From Patiria pectinifera (Eukaryota > Echinodermata > Asteroidea > Valvatida > Asterinidae), in the NCBI GenBank assembly GCA_029964075.1, contig CM057142.1:27096392-27160391 (forward strand): a stretch of 64,000 nt of DNA, given 5' to 3'. The stretch's first letter is position 1, and each line of letters starts with the position of its first letter. Under the pieces are notes generated by a model. That model had not been told where the DNA came from, did not search any database, and worked only from the letters and a program-made list of their open reading frames with translations. The translations under genes and the position numbers were made by a program. This document shows positions 23,401 through 35,455 of the stretch, piece after piece.

Positions 23401-24962
23401 GTAATCATGTTTGTTTGTACTTGTACAGATAAGACCACTTACAGAATTTTTCACTGCATAATAATTTGTCCTGCAAAATATGGCAATTGCATTTAATGGT
23501 TGTAAAAAAGTAACTTAAATACAACTGCTGACCGCTGGGTGACCCCTGACCAAAATCTGTGTAAACCATTGGACCAAGTCGGGCTAAATTTGGCTGGAGA
23601 ATGTGGGAGAAAATACATAAACCATAAGAACATTGGTAAAATATTACTATAATTTGGCCAGTTTTCTATTAATCGTATAGCTTAGGAGTCATGACAAGTA
23701 TTTGACTGTTTGACCGAAGAAAGAGAAATTGTCTGCATTACAATACCAGCCTCCTTCTCATGGCTTATACATGTATAAATAAAACTTGTGGATGATGGCC
23801 TTCCCTGCAATTTTTTATTCTACTTTGTTTTACAGAGTCCTTTCCCAAGGACTGTTCAGGCTATCTGGAATCAGGAGAGACTCTCAGTGGTGTGTACATA
23901 ATCAAACCTGTTGGCTCCAATGCTTCGATAGAGGTTTATTGCGACATGGACACAGACAACGGTGGATGGACGGTAAATAAGACCTAACACATAATTATCC
24001 AAGACAGTTAAGGCAATCCAATTTGTTTAAAAGTGGTCACATGGTATTGCTTAAATGGCTGACATTGGCTGGAGCTGTTTGAAACTTGATGACTGCTGAT
24101 CTGACAAAACACTTCAAGTTACCTAAAATTAGATTTAAAGAATAAAAAAAGATTACATGAACTATCCTGAATGCACATTGACTGTAAAACACAAAATGTA
24201 AATCTGTTAATAGGTGTTTCAGCGTAGGAAGGATGGGTCAGTGGACTTTTATCGTGACTTTGCCAGCTACCGGGAAGGCTTTGGGGAACCCGACAGGGAG
24301 TTTTGGCTTGGTAACAGCAACCTGCATTACCTTACCAGTCAAGGCAACTACCAACTTCGTGTTGATCTCTCAGATTTTGAAAACAACACTGCGTATGCTG
24401 TCTATGACTCGTTCAGCATTGCCAGTGCTAGTGATAACTACAGGCTATCAGTAGAAGGCTACTCTGGAACTGCTGGTAAGAGACAGTCAACAGTTGAGTC
24501 ATGGCTATTGAGTCTTGAGTCACTTGGGTCCAGTTTGAGTCACACAGTTTGTTTTAATGACTTCTGATTGACTAATTGTGAGCAAAGATGATATTTTCAA
24601 AATAAAAACCACAGTTATTTACGAGAAAATTCATCTTTTAAAGACTACAATGCCAATGTGAGGGAGATTATTACATGTGGAATATGTTTGGATTTGAAAA
24701 CTCTTTCTTTGCAGGTGACTCTATGATGGAACACAACGAGCAGGAATTCACAACCAAGGACAGAGACAATGACTCCCACTCTACCATACAGTGTGCTGAA
24801 TTTCGCCAAGGTGCCTGGTGGTATAGCAATTGTGCAATGTCCAATTTAAATGGGAAATATGTTGGTGATGTCCAAAGCTCACATGGAATCACATGGAGGG
24901 CATGGAAGAATGATCTCTCCTCTTTCAAAACCTCTGAGATGAAAATAAGATTGAATGAGTAA
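23010..24962 (+). CDS. Secreted fibrinogen-related lectin (ficolin/tachylectin type), 345 aa, four exons
   Basis: Exons 23010-23400, 23836-23972, 24214-24475 and 24715-24962 join in frame at GT-AG introns. The start is the first in-frame ATG, in strong context (AAAATGG). The product has a signal peptide (about residues 1-29), a short Cys-containing linker, a coiled coil (about 74-118) and a fibrinogen C-terminal domain from about residue 132. The four canonical domain cysteines are C137/C166 and C290/C303. The calcium loop is DRDND (279-283) and the ligand-pocket stretch is [15 protein letters not shown]. Family members are secreted oligomers that bind acetylated sugars and other microbial ligands in innate immunity. 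The usual His after the last Cys (CHxSNLNG in ficolins) is replaced, so specificity may differ. Possible N-glycosylation sites are NYS (45), NAS (159) and NNT (233). The exact ligand and orthology are unknown. Confidence 0.92.
23836..23972 (+). CDS. Fibrinogen-related gene exon 2: start of the fibrinogen domain
   Basis: Encodes the domain opening with [30 protein letters not shown]. These are the family landmarks (DC, GVY-I-P, V-CDM, GGWT). The acceptor is TTTTACAG and the donor is GTAAAT, phase 0. Confidence 0.93.
24214..24475 (+). CDS. Fibrinogen-related gene exon 3: domain core
   Basis: Continues with [43 protein letters not shown] and YSGTAG. The first codon is GTG for valine after an AATAG acceptor; it is not a start. 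The FWLGN motif and the L-R-V-DL strand are diagnostic for the fold. Confidence 0.93.
24715..24962 (+). CDS. Fibrinogen-related gene exon 4: calcium site, ligand pocket, stop
   Basis: Encodes the C-terminal subdomain: [19 protein letters not shown] (calcium loop, first Cys of the pair), [17 protein letters not shown] (pocket, second Cys) and the closing GITWRAWKN to MKIRLNE strands, then TAA. In known family structures the residue pair before the last Cys forms a cis peptide; here it is Asn-Cys. Confidence 0.93.
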
Positions 24963-25924
24963 AATCCTCCAAAGAAATGTCAACTGGGTAGAAAGCGCTT
25001 CCTACCTAATCGTGTACAATATGAATCTACATGTACCAGTAAACTATTTCATAAGCATGAGATTTTGAAATTGTCATGAAACAAACAGTTAAAATACCTT
25101 TTACCAAGTTAACACAGAATTGCCCAATGTTGTTGAAATACAGGTTCCAACGAACTTTATACAAAAAGTTTACTCCATAATTTTAGAGTACCCCTGCACA
25201 TCTAAGTATACATATTACAAATATTTTTCGATGATTTTTTTTTTGGAGGGGGGGGGGATTGTGGATAAATTTACCTGTAAACGTTGGTGCTGCTCCAAAT
25301 GTGCAATGTGTTAAGAAACTTTCGAAAGGTTTCTTTTTATTAAGGACGACTGCTTGTTCACTTAATTGTTTGTAATTTTTTGTGCATGTGCTTATGTATT
25401 TCCTGGTTCCTTCTTGCTTTTTGATAATGTAAAGTAAATTGGTCTTTTTAGAAATGTCCTTCATAAACGCTTGGAAAATATAATAAGTGGGGAACTGCTA
25501 CAACTGTATAAAAACAAGAACGCAACAAACATAAAAAGAGCCAGAAATGGGGTTTGTAGTACCCAAACCTTCATTTATGAAAACCAACTATTTAGACATT
25601 TTTTGTAATTCTGCATGCTACTAAACTTCATATTTACCCTTTTTGTTGGGAGTCTGAACTTTGGTATGAAGTGGGACTGGGCTGATGAGAAGTTGCGATG
25701 TCGCTGGCTTGGAGAGGTAGAAACTGTAGTTTAGCCAGTAGGGGATGTGGTGAGTGTTGGTCGAGTTTAAGCTCTTGGCTTCGTCATCGCTGAACTGGGA
25801 GGGAAAAAAATCAGAATGAAAAACATAACTACTTCAAGTGATGTTGGAGGCTTTACATGATGTGGATAATAAAGAACAAACTACTTGCAGGTGCAGTAAT
25901 ATAAATCCATCATTCAGAGGATCA
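24963..25924. other. 3' flank of the fibrinogen-domain gene
   Basis: AT-rich, no further exon seen. An AATAAA at 25868-25873 could be a polyadenylation signal, but it is about 900 bp past the stop and unsupported. A T run followed by a G run lies at 25230-25257. Confidence 0.4.
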
Positions 25925-26080
25925 GGAGTGTTGGCTCCAATAAGACCAGTTGTGCTCTCATTATTTTAATCAGTATACTATGATTGCCACTCCGACACTC
26001 TTCTGAGGGCAGAATAAACTGATGGAAACATTAAGAGCACAATGGCTCTTCTCCAATCACAGCCAACACTCTTCAAAAGA
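25925..26080. mobile_element. Imperfect palindromic element (~155 bp)
   Basis: The left arm GGAGTGTTGGCTCCAATAAG, TTGTGCTCTCATTA, ATCAG is answered on the right by TGATGGAAACATTAAGAGCACAATGG and CCAATCACAGCCAACACTC. The arms enclose about 45 bp. The structure is that of a small foldback element or MITE; no family is assigned. Confidence 0.55.
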
Positions 26081-26740
26081 GTTATTTTAGCATTGTAATC
26101 TAAATTATCTCGTAATTGTCACAGCTTGTTGTTGCCACTACTTCACTTTGTATGGAATTGGAAAGCAAACAAGAAATTCTATTCAATACAAAAAAAAAAA
26201 TGCATGACAGACCAGAAGTAAAAATATTACCCAGGCTTAAGTTTAAATATTATGCGTGATAACAGTTTACTTTTACCGGAACTGATGTTATTAAAACTAC
26301 TATATACACGATCTGTTTTTCGATAAGTAGTCAAAACAGACACAAGTTAAAGTAGGAATTTCATGCATGGCAGTAAGTTCAATTTTATCATCTATTGATG
26401 TTAAAACTACTGCATATATTACGCAGATCTTGATTATTAAATATACTGCATACATAAATTTGTGTTTACATAGTATTAATTATAAATTGTTTTGGCACAA
26501 TTAGTGGGAAAAGACCAAAATAATACTGAGCGAGTTCCAATAATGATGTTAAACATGAACACGGAGATGTCAAAAGTCAGGGTCAAATGCTGCATAGCAA
26601 AACTATGTGCAAAGCAAACAAAAATGAGAAGGGTACCGCTCATAAAATGTACTTTTCATGGGATTTGGGCTGTTTACTGGTTTGTGCTTATGAAACTTTT
26701 CTCTACTAAGCAGGTTTTTGTGATAAAAGCCATTAGGTAA
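26081..26740. other. Non-coding stretch, nothing recognised
   Basis: AT-rich sequence without gene features. The open frame at 26492-26740 lacks any recognisable motif. Confidence 0.4.
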
Positions 26741-27240
26741 CTTGGCCCAAGGCCCCAACTCATGAAGCTGTTAAGCAGAAAATACTGCTCAGTAAATTAA
26801 GTTGCTTGGTGGGAAATGAAATGAATACTAGTCAAAACAATGATCAATTGATAAAGTGCTGGCTGGGCCCCTGTATCTGCTAGGCAGAGCTTTTCTGCGC
26901 TCAGCAAGTTTCAGTAGCTCAGGCTTCAGGGCTCCATTTTATAATAATAAGCACAAAATGCTACTTAGCAATTTTCTTTGCTTAGTGAACAAGTAGGTGA
27001 GAGTCCAGTGAAAACAGTGTAAACTTCATAGACTGTTGGCTGGTTTCCCGATTCTGCTAGATGAATTACTGTTTTTGCTCAGCAGGGTTTTGTGCATACA
27101 GGGTTTCTCAGACATTCGGCTCAGGTCCCAATGTCATAGAGCCTGTAAGCAGACATTTTCTGCTAACGTAATGCTCTTTTGTGTTGGATAGGAAGGAAAC
27201 GTCTGCTAACAGGCTTCATGACAGTGTGCCCAGGTCATTA
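26741..27240. repeat. Degenerate repeat with recurrent TGCTAAGCAG-like motifs
   Basis: Roughly three degenerate copies of a module containing CCCAA-T-CAT-GA-GCTGTTAAGCAGAAAAT, TCTGCTAGGCAGA and TGCTCAGCA(A/G)G. Related stretches occur at 46928-47130 and 51535-51620. The motif is nearly palindromic, so the transcript could fold into hairpins. It looks like an old dispersed repeat of this genome. Confidence 0.45.
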
Positions 27241-28687
27241 TCGCCCCATGAAAAGATATTAATTGATATCCTCACCAAGAGCAGTGGAACAGGATGAGGA
27301 GGTTGCTCTGCTAAGCACACCAGATCGCTACCAATGCCTGCATCACAATAAACAGCAAGTAAATTTGAACTAGAATTATAAGCTTTACAACGGTAATGCC
27401 ATGAACAATCTCAAAGTGTAACAAGTCATTTTTATGATCAGTATGACACGATACAAGAATGCTTTACTTGTTTTTGAGTGAAAAATATAAAGTGCTTGTA
27501 TTTCTTTTCAAATATTGTCACTTCTATTGATGTTTTTAATAAGCTATCAAAATGTGTACTTACTAAAATGTGTGTATGTTTTGAAGTGAGCTCGGGTTTT
27601 AAATAAGCAAGGTTTAAACAAATGTGTTCAAGCCACACCGAAGCAAGGTTTAAAAGCAACTCACAAATTCAAAACCTCAAAGAGCATTCATAAATATCAA
27701 ACACACACGTTTCCAGCCAAAGATGAAATGAAACAATTTCAAATTTAGACAATTACCCATACTTTTGGGGGAATTATAGTAAAAATCTTAGAATCTGACA
27801 ATTTCATTTCGGTGAATATAACATCTTGTGCTGACCAATTTCCTCTTAATATCTTGCCAATTTTTCTTTTACATTTGGTACCCATTATCCGGCCTCCAAG
27901 TTTTAACAAAGGCATATTTTATCAGTTTTTCAGAAATATCATTTGCATTTCGCTTTTAAACCCCTGCTTTGGATTTGGCAGCGACTTTTTGGTTTAATTT
28001 TACCTCCACCTGATTGTCATATCCTACAATTTCAATTTGTAAACATCTTCCTACAGACATTGGTCACATTTTAATTTCGAGTGGGATTTTCGGAAAGAAT
28101 TCCATACCTGGACATCACTTGACACTCTGTGCACAAACCCTATGAGACTGGTCTGAAAAATTCCAAGTGTTTTCTCAATGCTTTGATACTTTCCCTGCTA
28201 AATTTGACTTTTTAGGACATGCTGTCGCTTTCTGATGGCTGCTAGGTCATTGCAGAGAAAGAAGTATTGATGTCCATGTATGTAATTCATTCTAGCTTGT
28301 TTTTCCCAGGAGTCAGATGTGTAATTGTGTCTCTTGACATTTTATAAGTGCACTTAGATTTTCGAGGCACGACTTGCCAACACTGTCACTGTATATAATG
28401 ACGAGTACCTAATTGCATTAAAATTATTCCCTGGGTGTTTGCATTTGCATAATAAGGCCCTGTGTTTTTTCCTTGTGCGTCTGTTGCTTTAGGTGTACAT
28501 GTTATTAAAGGGGTATTGCGTCCTGAAATCCCCGAAAATGTCATGCTTTGGATTGTTTACTTATCCTATTTCAAACATCTAGTCGAAAGGAAACCAACCT
28601 AATGTCTTACGGTTCCCTAGTCTGAGTATCACCCGATATCCACGGTGATACATTGTAATATAAAGATTATTTACATCTATACCAGAT
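27241..28687. other. Intergenic stretch, no genes seen
   Basis: AT-rich unique sequence with no repeat I can name and no exon supported. It ends where the older relative of the 4.3-kb array begins. Confidence 0.45.
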
Positions 28688-29047
28688 ACTGGTAATAATG
28701 TCCGCTTTGCACAAAAATACAGACATCGGCAGCTTTGTTAGGGGGTATATGTAGGCCTAGTGTTAATAATCGTTGGATTTTAACAGCGCCCCCATTGAAA
28801 GTATAGTACGATTCCTCCCCCCCCCCCCTCCCCCTTACCAACTTTTGATTTTCGGAGGCCAAGTGTCAATGCACACTACTCGATCCTGTGTTGCGCAAAA
28901 CGATCGAGGAGGTACAGGCGCGGATCCGGGGAGGGGCCCCCAGCTCCATGGGAGTCGCCAGGATTTTTTCTAGAGGGGGGGGGGAACATATTTTTCCCCA
29001 AAAGTTCTTGTATTTCTCAACAAATTCTCGATTTATCAGTTTTAGAG

Positions 29048-29704
29048 GGGGGCTTTACATTTTTCATAAAATTGGCTAAAATATGAATTTCTTTTTAATG
29101 ATATATCTGTCCCTAAATCGAGTGGGAATGTAGTCGAGGGTCCCTTAGGAGTCTTTCCTGGAAGTTTGGAGCATTTTCATTTTTTTGACCCAAATTTACA
29201 AACATTGCAAGGGGTTAGCTTTACATTTTTCTAAAAAATTGACTAAAATATGAATTTCTTTTTAATGATATATCTGTCCCTCAATCGCGTGGGAATGTAG
29301 TCGAGGGTCCCTTAGGAGTCTTTCCAGGAAGTTTGGAGCATTTTCATTTTTTGACCCAAATTTCCAAAAAATTGCCTTACATTTTTCATCAAATAAAATA
29401 TGAATTTCCTTTTAATGATATATCTGTCCCTGAATCGAGCTGGAATGTGTTCGAGGGTCCCTTAGGAGTCTTTCCAGGAAATTTGGAGCAATTTCATTTT
29501 TTGACCAAAATTGACAAAAATTGAAAGGGGTTAGCCTTACATTTTTCATAAAATTTGGCTAAAATATGAATTTCTTTTTAATGATATATCTGTCCCTAGA
29601 TCGAGTCGGAATGCGTTCTAGAGTCCCTTAGGAGTCCTTCCAGGAAGTTTGGAGCAATTTCATTTTTTGACGAAAATTGACAAAAATTGCAAGGGGTTAG
29701 CCTT
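29048..29704. repeat. Satellite monomers, old block, run A
   Basis: Four monomers with landmark motifs near 29099, 29267, 29417 and 29582. Several carry TCGAGGGTCCC instead of the TCCAGGGTCCC of the young array, a variant shared within this run. Confidence 0.8.
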
Positions 29705-29969
29705 CCAGGAGACGGCGGCGGAAGGCACGTGCTGCTGCCGAAAGCTTCTGAAGAAATGCAGGGTCATCCCCGATATCATTGCACACTACTCGATCATGTG
29801 TTGCGCAAAACGATCGAGGAGGTGCTGGCGTGGATCTGGGGGAGGGGGGGGGGGTCCCCCACCTCCATGGGCGTCGCCAGGACTTTTCTTAAGGAGGCTA
29901 AAAAAAATTCCTAAAAAAATCGTGCATTTCTCAACAAATTCTCGATTTATCAGATTAAGAGGGTGGCAG

Positions 29970-30782
29970 GGATTTTTCATAAAAATTGGCTAAAATATGA
30001 ATTTCTTTTTAATGATATATCTGTCCCTAAATCGAGTTGGAATGTGTTCCAGGGTCTTTTAAAAGTCTTTCCAGGAAGTTTGGAGCATTTTCATTTTCGT
30101 AAGAAAATTGACAAAAATTGCAAGGGGTTAGCTTAACATTTTTCATAAAAATAAGCTAAAATATGGTTTTCTTTTTAATGATATATCTGTCCCTAAATCG
30201 AGTTGGAATGTGTTCCAGGGTCCCTTAGGAGTCTTTCCAGGACGTTTCGAGCAATTTCATTTTTTGACGAAAATTGACAAAAATTGCAAGGGGTTAGCAT
30301 TACATTTTCATAAAATTTGGCTAAAATATGAATTTCTTTTTAATGATATATCTGTCCCTAAATCGAAATGGAATGTGTGCCCTTAGGAGTCTTTCCAGGG
30401 AGTTTGGAGCAATTTCATTTTTTGACCAAAATTTACAAAAATTGCAAAGGGTTTGCTTTACAGTTTCAAAAATATTGGCTAAAATATGAATTTCTTTTTA
30501 ATGATATTATCTGTCCCTCAATCGAGTTGGAATGTGTTCGAGGGTCCCTTAAGAGTCTTTCCAGGAAGTTTGGAGCATTTTCATTTTTTTACCAAAATTG
30601 ACAAAAATTGCCTTACATTTTTCATAAAATTAGGCTAAAATATGCATTTCTTTTTAATGATATATCTGTCCCTGAATCGAGTTGGAATGTGTTCGAAGGT
30701 CCCTTTAGAGTCTTTCCAGGAAGTTTGGATCAATTTCATTTTTTGACCAAAATTGACAAAAATTGCAAGGGGGTTAGCCTTC
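29970..30782. repeat. Satellite monomers, old block, run B
   Basis: Five monomers with landmarks near 30016, 30178, 30346, 30503 and 30658, lying between two dyad segments as in the young units. Confidence 0.8.
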
Positions 30783-30901
30783 CAGGAGATGGCGGCGGAA
30801 GGCACGTGCTGCTGCTGAAGGCTTCTGAAGAAATGCAGGGTCATCCCCGATGTCATTGCACGCTACTCGATCATGTGTTGCGCAAAACGATCGAGGAGGT
30901 G

Positions 30902-31507
30902 CAGGCGCGGATGTGGGGGAGGGGGTCCCCCATCTCCATGGGCGTCGCCAGGATTTTTTTTCTAGAGGGGGGCAAAAACAATTTTCCCAAAAGATTCTTG
31001 TATTTTTCAACAAATTCTAGATTTATCAGTTAAAGAGGGTGGCAGGTACATATTGCACCCCCCCCCCCAACTCATTAAATTTACACCACTATGACTTCCC
31101 GCCTCTTTTTCTCTCTTTTTTCTCCCCCCCCCCCTTTTTCCCTTTCTCTTTTTTGCTTTTCCGGGGGGGGGGGGGGCAAGCGCCCCCTCCTTTCCCCCCT
31201 CAAGATGCTCATGCCCAGTTCTGTCCACAAACACAATTCATAGAATTCCGTGGGAATAAATGCGAAACTCCCCCCCCCCTGACATGCTTTACTGTTTACT
31301 GGTAATAATGCCCGCTTTGCGCAAAAATACGGACTTCGGCAGCTTTGTTAGGGGGTATATGCATATTCTGTCATATAGGCCTAGTGTTAATAACCGCTGT
31401 AGAATAGCTTTACTTTTTGTGTCAGAGCAGGGGAGGGGTTCGAACCCCCCCCCCCCCCCAAACAAAAACAAAAAACAAAAAACAAACTTCCTCAGGATCC
31501 GCTCCTG
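30902..31507. mobile_element. hAT-like element, 606 bp, old block
   Basis: Begins CAGGCGCGGAT and ends GGATCCGCTCCTG, complementary termini. The interior contains the pyrimidine/poly-G tract and the conserved CGGACTTCGGCAGCTTTGTTAG stretch in two pieces. It may be the intact form of a segment whose right end was lost in the young units. No target duplication was found, so the call rests on termini. Confidence 0.4.
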
Positions 31508-32890
31508 CATGTTACTGACTGTAAAAAAACAAGTCAGTAAAGGCCCAATGCAATGGATTTTTTTCCAATTCAATCCTTAATGTACATTCTTGTATTGCAC
31601 TTGATGGAATTTTTTTACGGATTTGTTTGCTAATACTGTATATCAGGCCTACATGCATATTCCGTTCGCTGTTCCCAACAGTCCTTCGTCAGCCTGTTAT
31701 CAAATATTATTTTCGTAAAAAATAACATCAACTGGAAAATCTCATCCTTAATTTTAAAAACCCGACTTTTAAAATGTAGACGAAAGCAACATTACACCAG
31801 GACACCACACTAGGGGCGCTGTTCGTGATACCATGGAGCTATAAAACACATGCTACCGATGTGCATCTTGATACACATAGCGCTTCGCCCGAACACCCGC
31901 CCTGCAAACAGCTAATCCAAGCCTAGGGCGCTTGGTCGGGAAGAACTGACAAGCTTCACGGAATCTTGTGAAGGACGGTGGGGATGGCATTCTGAGTAAC
32001 TTATCGTGGCCTATATAATCATAAAGACATAATTTAAAGCTGCTGTAGCTGTTTAAAGGGCGCAGGCTAGTCCGGTTTCCCATACCCCATTGTCCTTTAG
32101 GCTCGCAGACCAGTAAATAGGCCCAAATTTGCCTAAGCCGGCCAAATCACGATTTGCATGCCCTCAAAATCTTCAGTATTTGAGAAGATGATTGTGGGCC
32201 ATGAACTTGTATTGAGGGTTTGTAAAAATGTGAGTGGAAGCCGTGCACAGGACTTTGCGCTTGTAGTTCTGTGTAATTTGGATGTAATTGGGACCCTAAA
32301 AGCGCTCTATTTCACAATGGAGTGTAGGCACCGTTTTTTAAAATGGCGATGGGCTTCAGGACTATTTTAAGGGGTGATCATATTCGAATGAAAGTTTCTC
32401 CCAAAGGTCATCAGATTACCCTCAAAAATAAAAAAATAAAAAATAAAAAGGAAGATGCTAAAATAAGCTTCAGTTTTGATGTGTGTCTCGAGTAAATTGT
32501 GAGTATTTTTCCTAACTTTCTGAAGTGGGGGCATTAGCATTTATTGCACCCATAGGGGCACTGTCAAAAGCGGACACCCATGGACTCTCTCGGACGTATG
32601 CGGCGCTCTTCATCCCTGCCGTCTGACGTGCACGCTTTTTTCCGACCGGCCGATGTCGCCGCCCCGATTTTGCTTCTATCAGCGTCCCCGCCTGGCTCGC
32701 TCTTAAAATCTGTAGCCCGTTGCAATTTGCCACTCTGCAACCCCCCCCCCCCCCCTCACTATTCCACTACCCTGAGGGGGGGGGGGGAACAGGCGCTTAG
32801 AATGTCGGTAAAAGGAGAAACAAATATCCAGCAAGGCAGCGCTGAACTATTTTTCAGAGATCAGCGAAATACTGCATCGTCACGCACGCA

Positions 32891-33229
32891 TTTCATAAAG
32901 TATGACTTTTTTATAAAGTTGGTATTATATGGCCTACCTGCTAAATTGTCTCGCGTGCTTTTGTCTGCCTTTATTCAGTTTAAAAATTTGTTTTTAAATG
33001 GCGCGCTGCAGTCCAGAAATTTTGCACGCTATTCAGAACGAATAAGGAGCGTCCCCCTCTTAATTCAAAAGCTGAAATTAATTTATTGGTTGCTTGTCAT
33101 GGGCCGATTTTGTTTAAGGCGCAACGTCTCATTGGAAAGCTCATTAAACTAATGTAATGCTAGAAAATTATCAACTCAATTTGAAAATCCATCTTTTAAG
33201 ATTCCACACCCAAAAACCACGTATACACC
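32891..33229. other. ~340-bp segment absent from all five young units
   Basis: Lies between CGTCACGCACG and GTATACACCAAG. In the young units these two ends meet directly (CGTCACGCACGTATACC). A CACG microhomology at the two ends suits a deletion in the ancestor of the young array, though an insertion in the old block is not excluded. No coding or repeat signature is recognised. Confidence 0.55.
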
Positions 33230-34117
33230 AAGTTTGTAAATAAAAATCCCAAAATGTACCTCCTTACTTTTTCACTTTGGAACTAGGCCTACATGTCAAA
33301 AATATGTCCTACTTTTTATTCTTAATTAAATAACCCTGTTGTTTATCAATGGAATTAAACTAAACGTTCATATCATGTCGACAAGGCACGACAAATCATT
33401 GTTTTGGGCGAGTTTCATCAGCTTTGTTCGAGAGGGTGAGATTTAACGCCTTGCGAAAAAAATACTCCCTTTCAGAGCCGAAACAGAACTGCAGGAGACG
33501 GCGGCGGAAGACACGTGCTGCTGCCGAAAGCTTCTGAAGAAATGCAGGGTCATCCCCGATAATATTGCACGCTACTCGATCATGTGTTGCGCAAAACGAT
33601 CGAGGAGGTGCAGGCGTGGATCGAGGGGGGGGGGGGGGCCCCCCAGCTCTGTCCAAAAAAACAAATCATCGAAATTTATGAAAAATATGCGAAATCCCCC
33701 CCCCTTCTCTGACACGCAAAAACTGTTTACTGGTAACAATGTTCGCTTTCCACAAAAATACGGACATCGGCAGCTTTGTTAGGGGTGTATGCACATTCTG
33801 TGATACAGCCCTAGTGTTAATAATCATCGGATTTGAACAGCGCCCCATTGAAAGTATAGTGCGATCTCTTCCCCCCCCCCCCCACCCCCTTTACCACCTT
33901 TTGATTTTCGGAGGCCAAGTGTCTTGGCACACTACTCGATCATGTGTTGCGCAAAACGATCGAGGAGGTGCAGGCGCGGATCTGGGGGAGGGGGTCCCCT
34001 CCTCCATTGGCGTCGCCAGGGCTTTTTCTAACGGGGGCAAACAAAAAATTCCAAAAATATTATTGTATTTCTCAACAAATGCTCGATTTATCAGTTAAAG
34101 AGGGGGGGGGCAGGGAT

Positions 34118-35455
34118 TTTTCATAAAAATTGGCCAAAAATATAACTTTCTTTTTAATGATATATCTGTCCCTAAATCGAGTTGGAATGTGTTCCAGGGT
34201 CATCTTAGGAGTCTTTCCAGGACGTTTGGAGTATTTTCATTTTTTGACCAAAATTGACAAACGTTGCAAGGGGTTAGCCTTACATTTTTTTTTTATAAAA
34301 ATTGGCTTAAATATGAATTTTTTTTTAATGATATATCTGTCCCTAAATCGAAATGGAATGTGTTCCAGGGTACCTTAGGAGTCTTTCCAGGAAGTTTGGA
34401 GCAATTTTATTTTTTGACGAAAATTGACAAAAATTGCAAGAGGCGAGCCTTACAGTTTTCATAAAAATTGGCTAAAATATGTATTTCTTTTTAATGATAT
34501 ATCTGTCCCTAAATCGAGTTGGAAGTGTTCCAGGATTCCTTAAGAATCTTTCCAGGAAGTTTGGAGCATTTTCATTTTTTTGACCAAAATTGACAAAAAT
34601 TGCAAGTGGGTTAGCCTTACATTTTTCATGAAATTAGGCTAAAATATGAATTTCTTTTTAATGATATATCTCTCCCTAAATCGAAATGAAATGTGTGCCA
34701 GGGTCCCTTACGAGTCTTTCCAGGAAGTTTGGAGCATTTTATTTTTTGGAAGAAAATTGACAAAAATTGCAATGGGTTAGCCTAACATTTTTCATACAAA
34801 TTAGCTAAAATATGATTTTCTTTTTAATGATATATCTGTCCCTTAATCGAGTTGGAATGTGTTCCAAGGTCCCTTAGGAGTCTTTCCAGAACGTTTGGAG
34901 CAATTTCATTTTTTGACCAAAATTGACAAACATTGCAAGGGGGTTAGCCTTACATTTTTCATAAAAATTGGCTAAAATATGAATTTCTTTTTAATAATAT
35001 ATATGTCCCTAAATCGAGTTGGAATGTGTTCCAGGGTCCCTTAGGAGTCCTCCCAGGAAGTTTGGAGCATTTTCATTTTTTTGACGAAATTTGACAAAAA
35101 TTGCAAGGGGTTAGCCTAACATTTTTCATAAAATCTGGCTTAAATATGAATTTCTTTTTAATGATATATCTGTCACTAAATCGAGTGGGAATGTGGTCGA
35201 GGGTCCCTTAGGAGTCTTTCCAGGAAGTTTGGAGCATTTTCATTTTTTTGACCAAAATTGACAAACATTGCAAGGGGTTAGCCTTACATTTTTTTAAATA
35301 AAAATTGGCTAAAATATGAATTTCTTTTTAATGATATATCTGTCCCTAAATCGAAATGGAATGTGTTTCAGGGGCCCTTAGGAGTCTTTCCAGGAAGTTT
35401 GGAGCAATTTCATTTTTTGACGAAAATTGACAAAAATTGCAAGGGGTTAGCCTTG
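34118..35455. repeat. Satellite monomers, old block, run C (eight monomers)
   Basis: Longest run in the window, with landmarks near 34158, 34331, 34497, 34661, 34828, 34996, 35163 and 35333. Its length shows that the monomer number is not fixed at four. Confidence 0.8.

Noticed and set aside
25868-25873. AATAAA as the poly-A signal of the lectin gene
   Set aside because: Too far from the stop codon and too common a hexamer in AT-rich DNA to call without transcript data.
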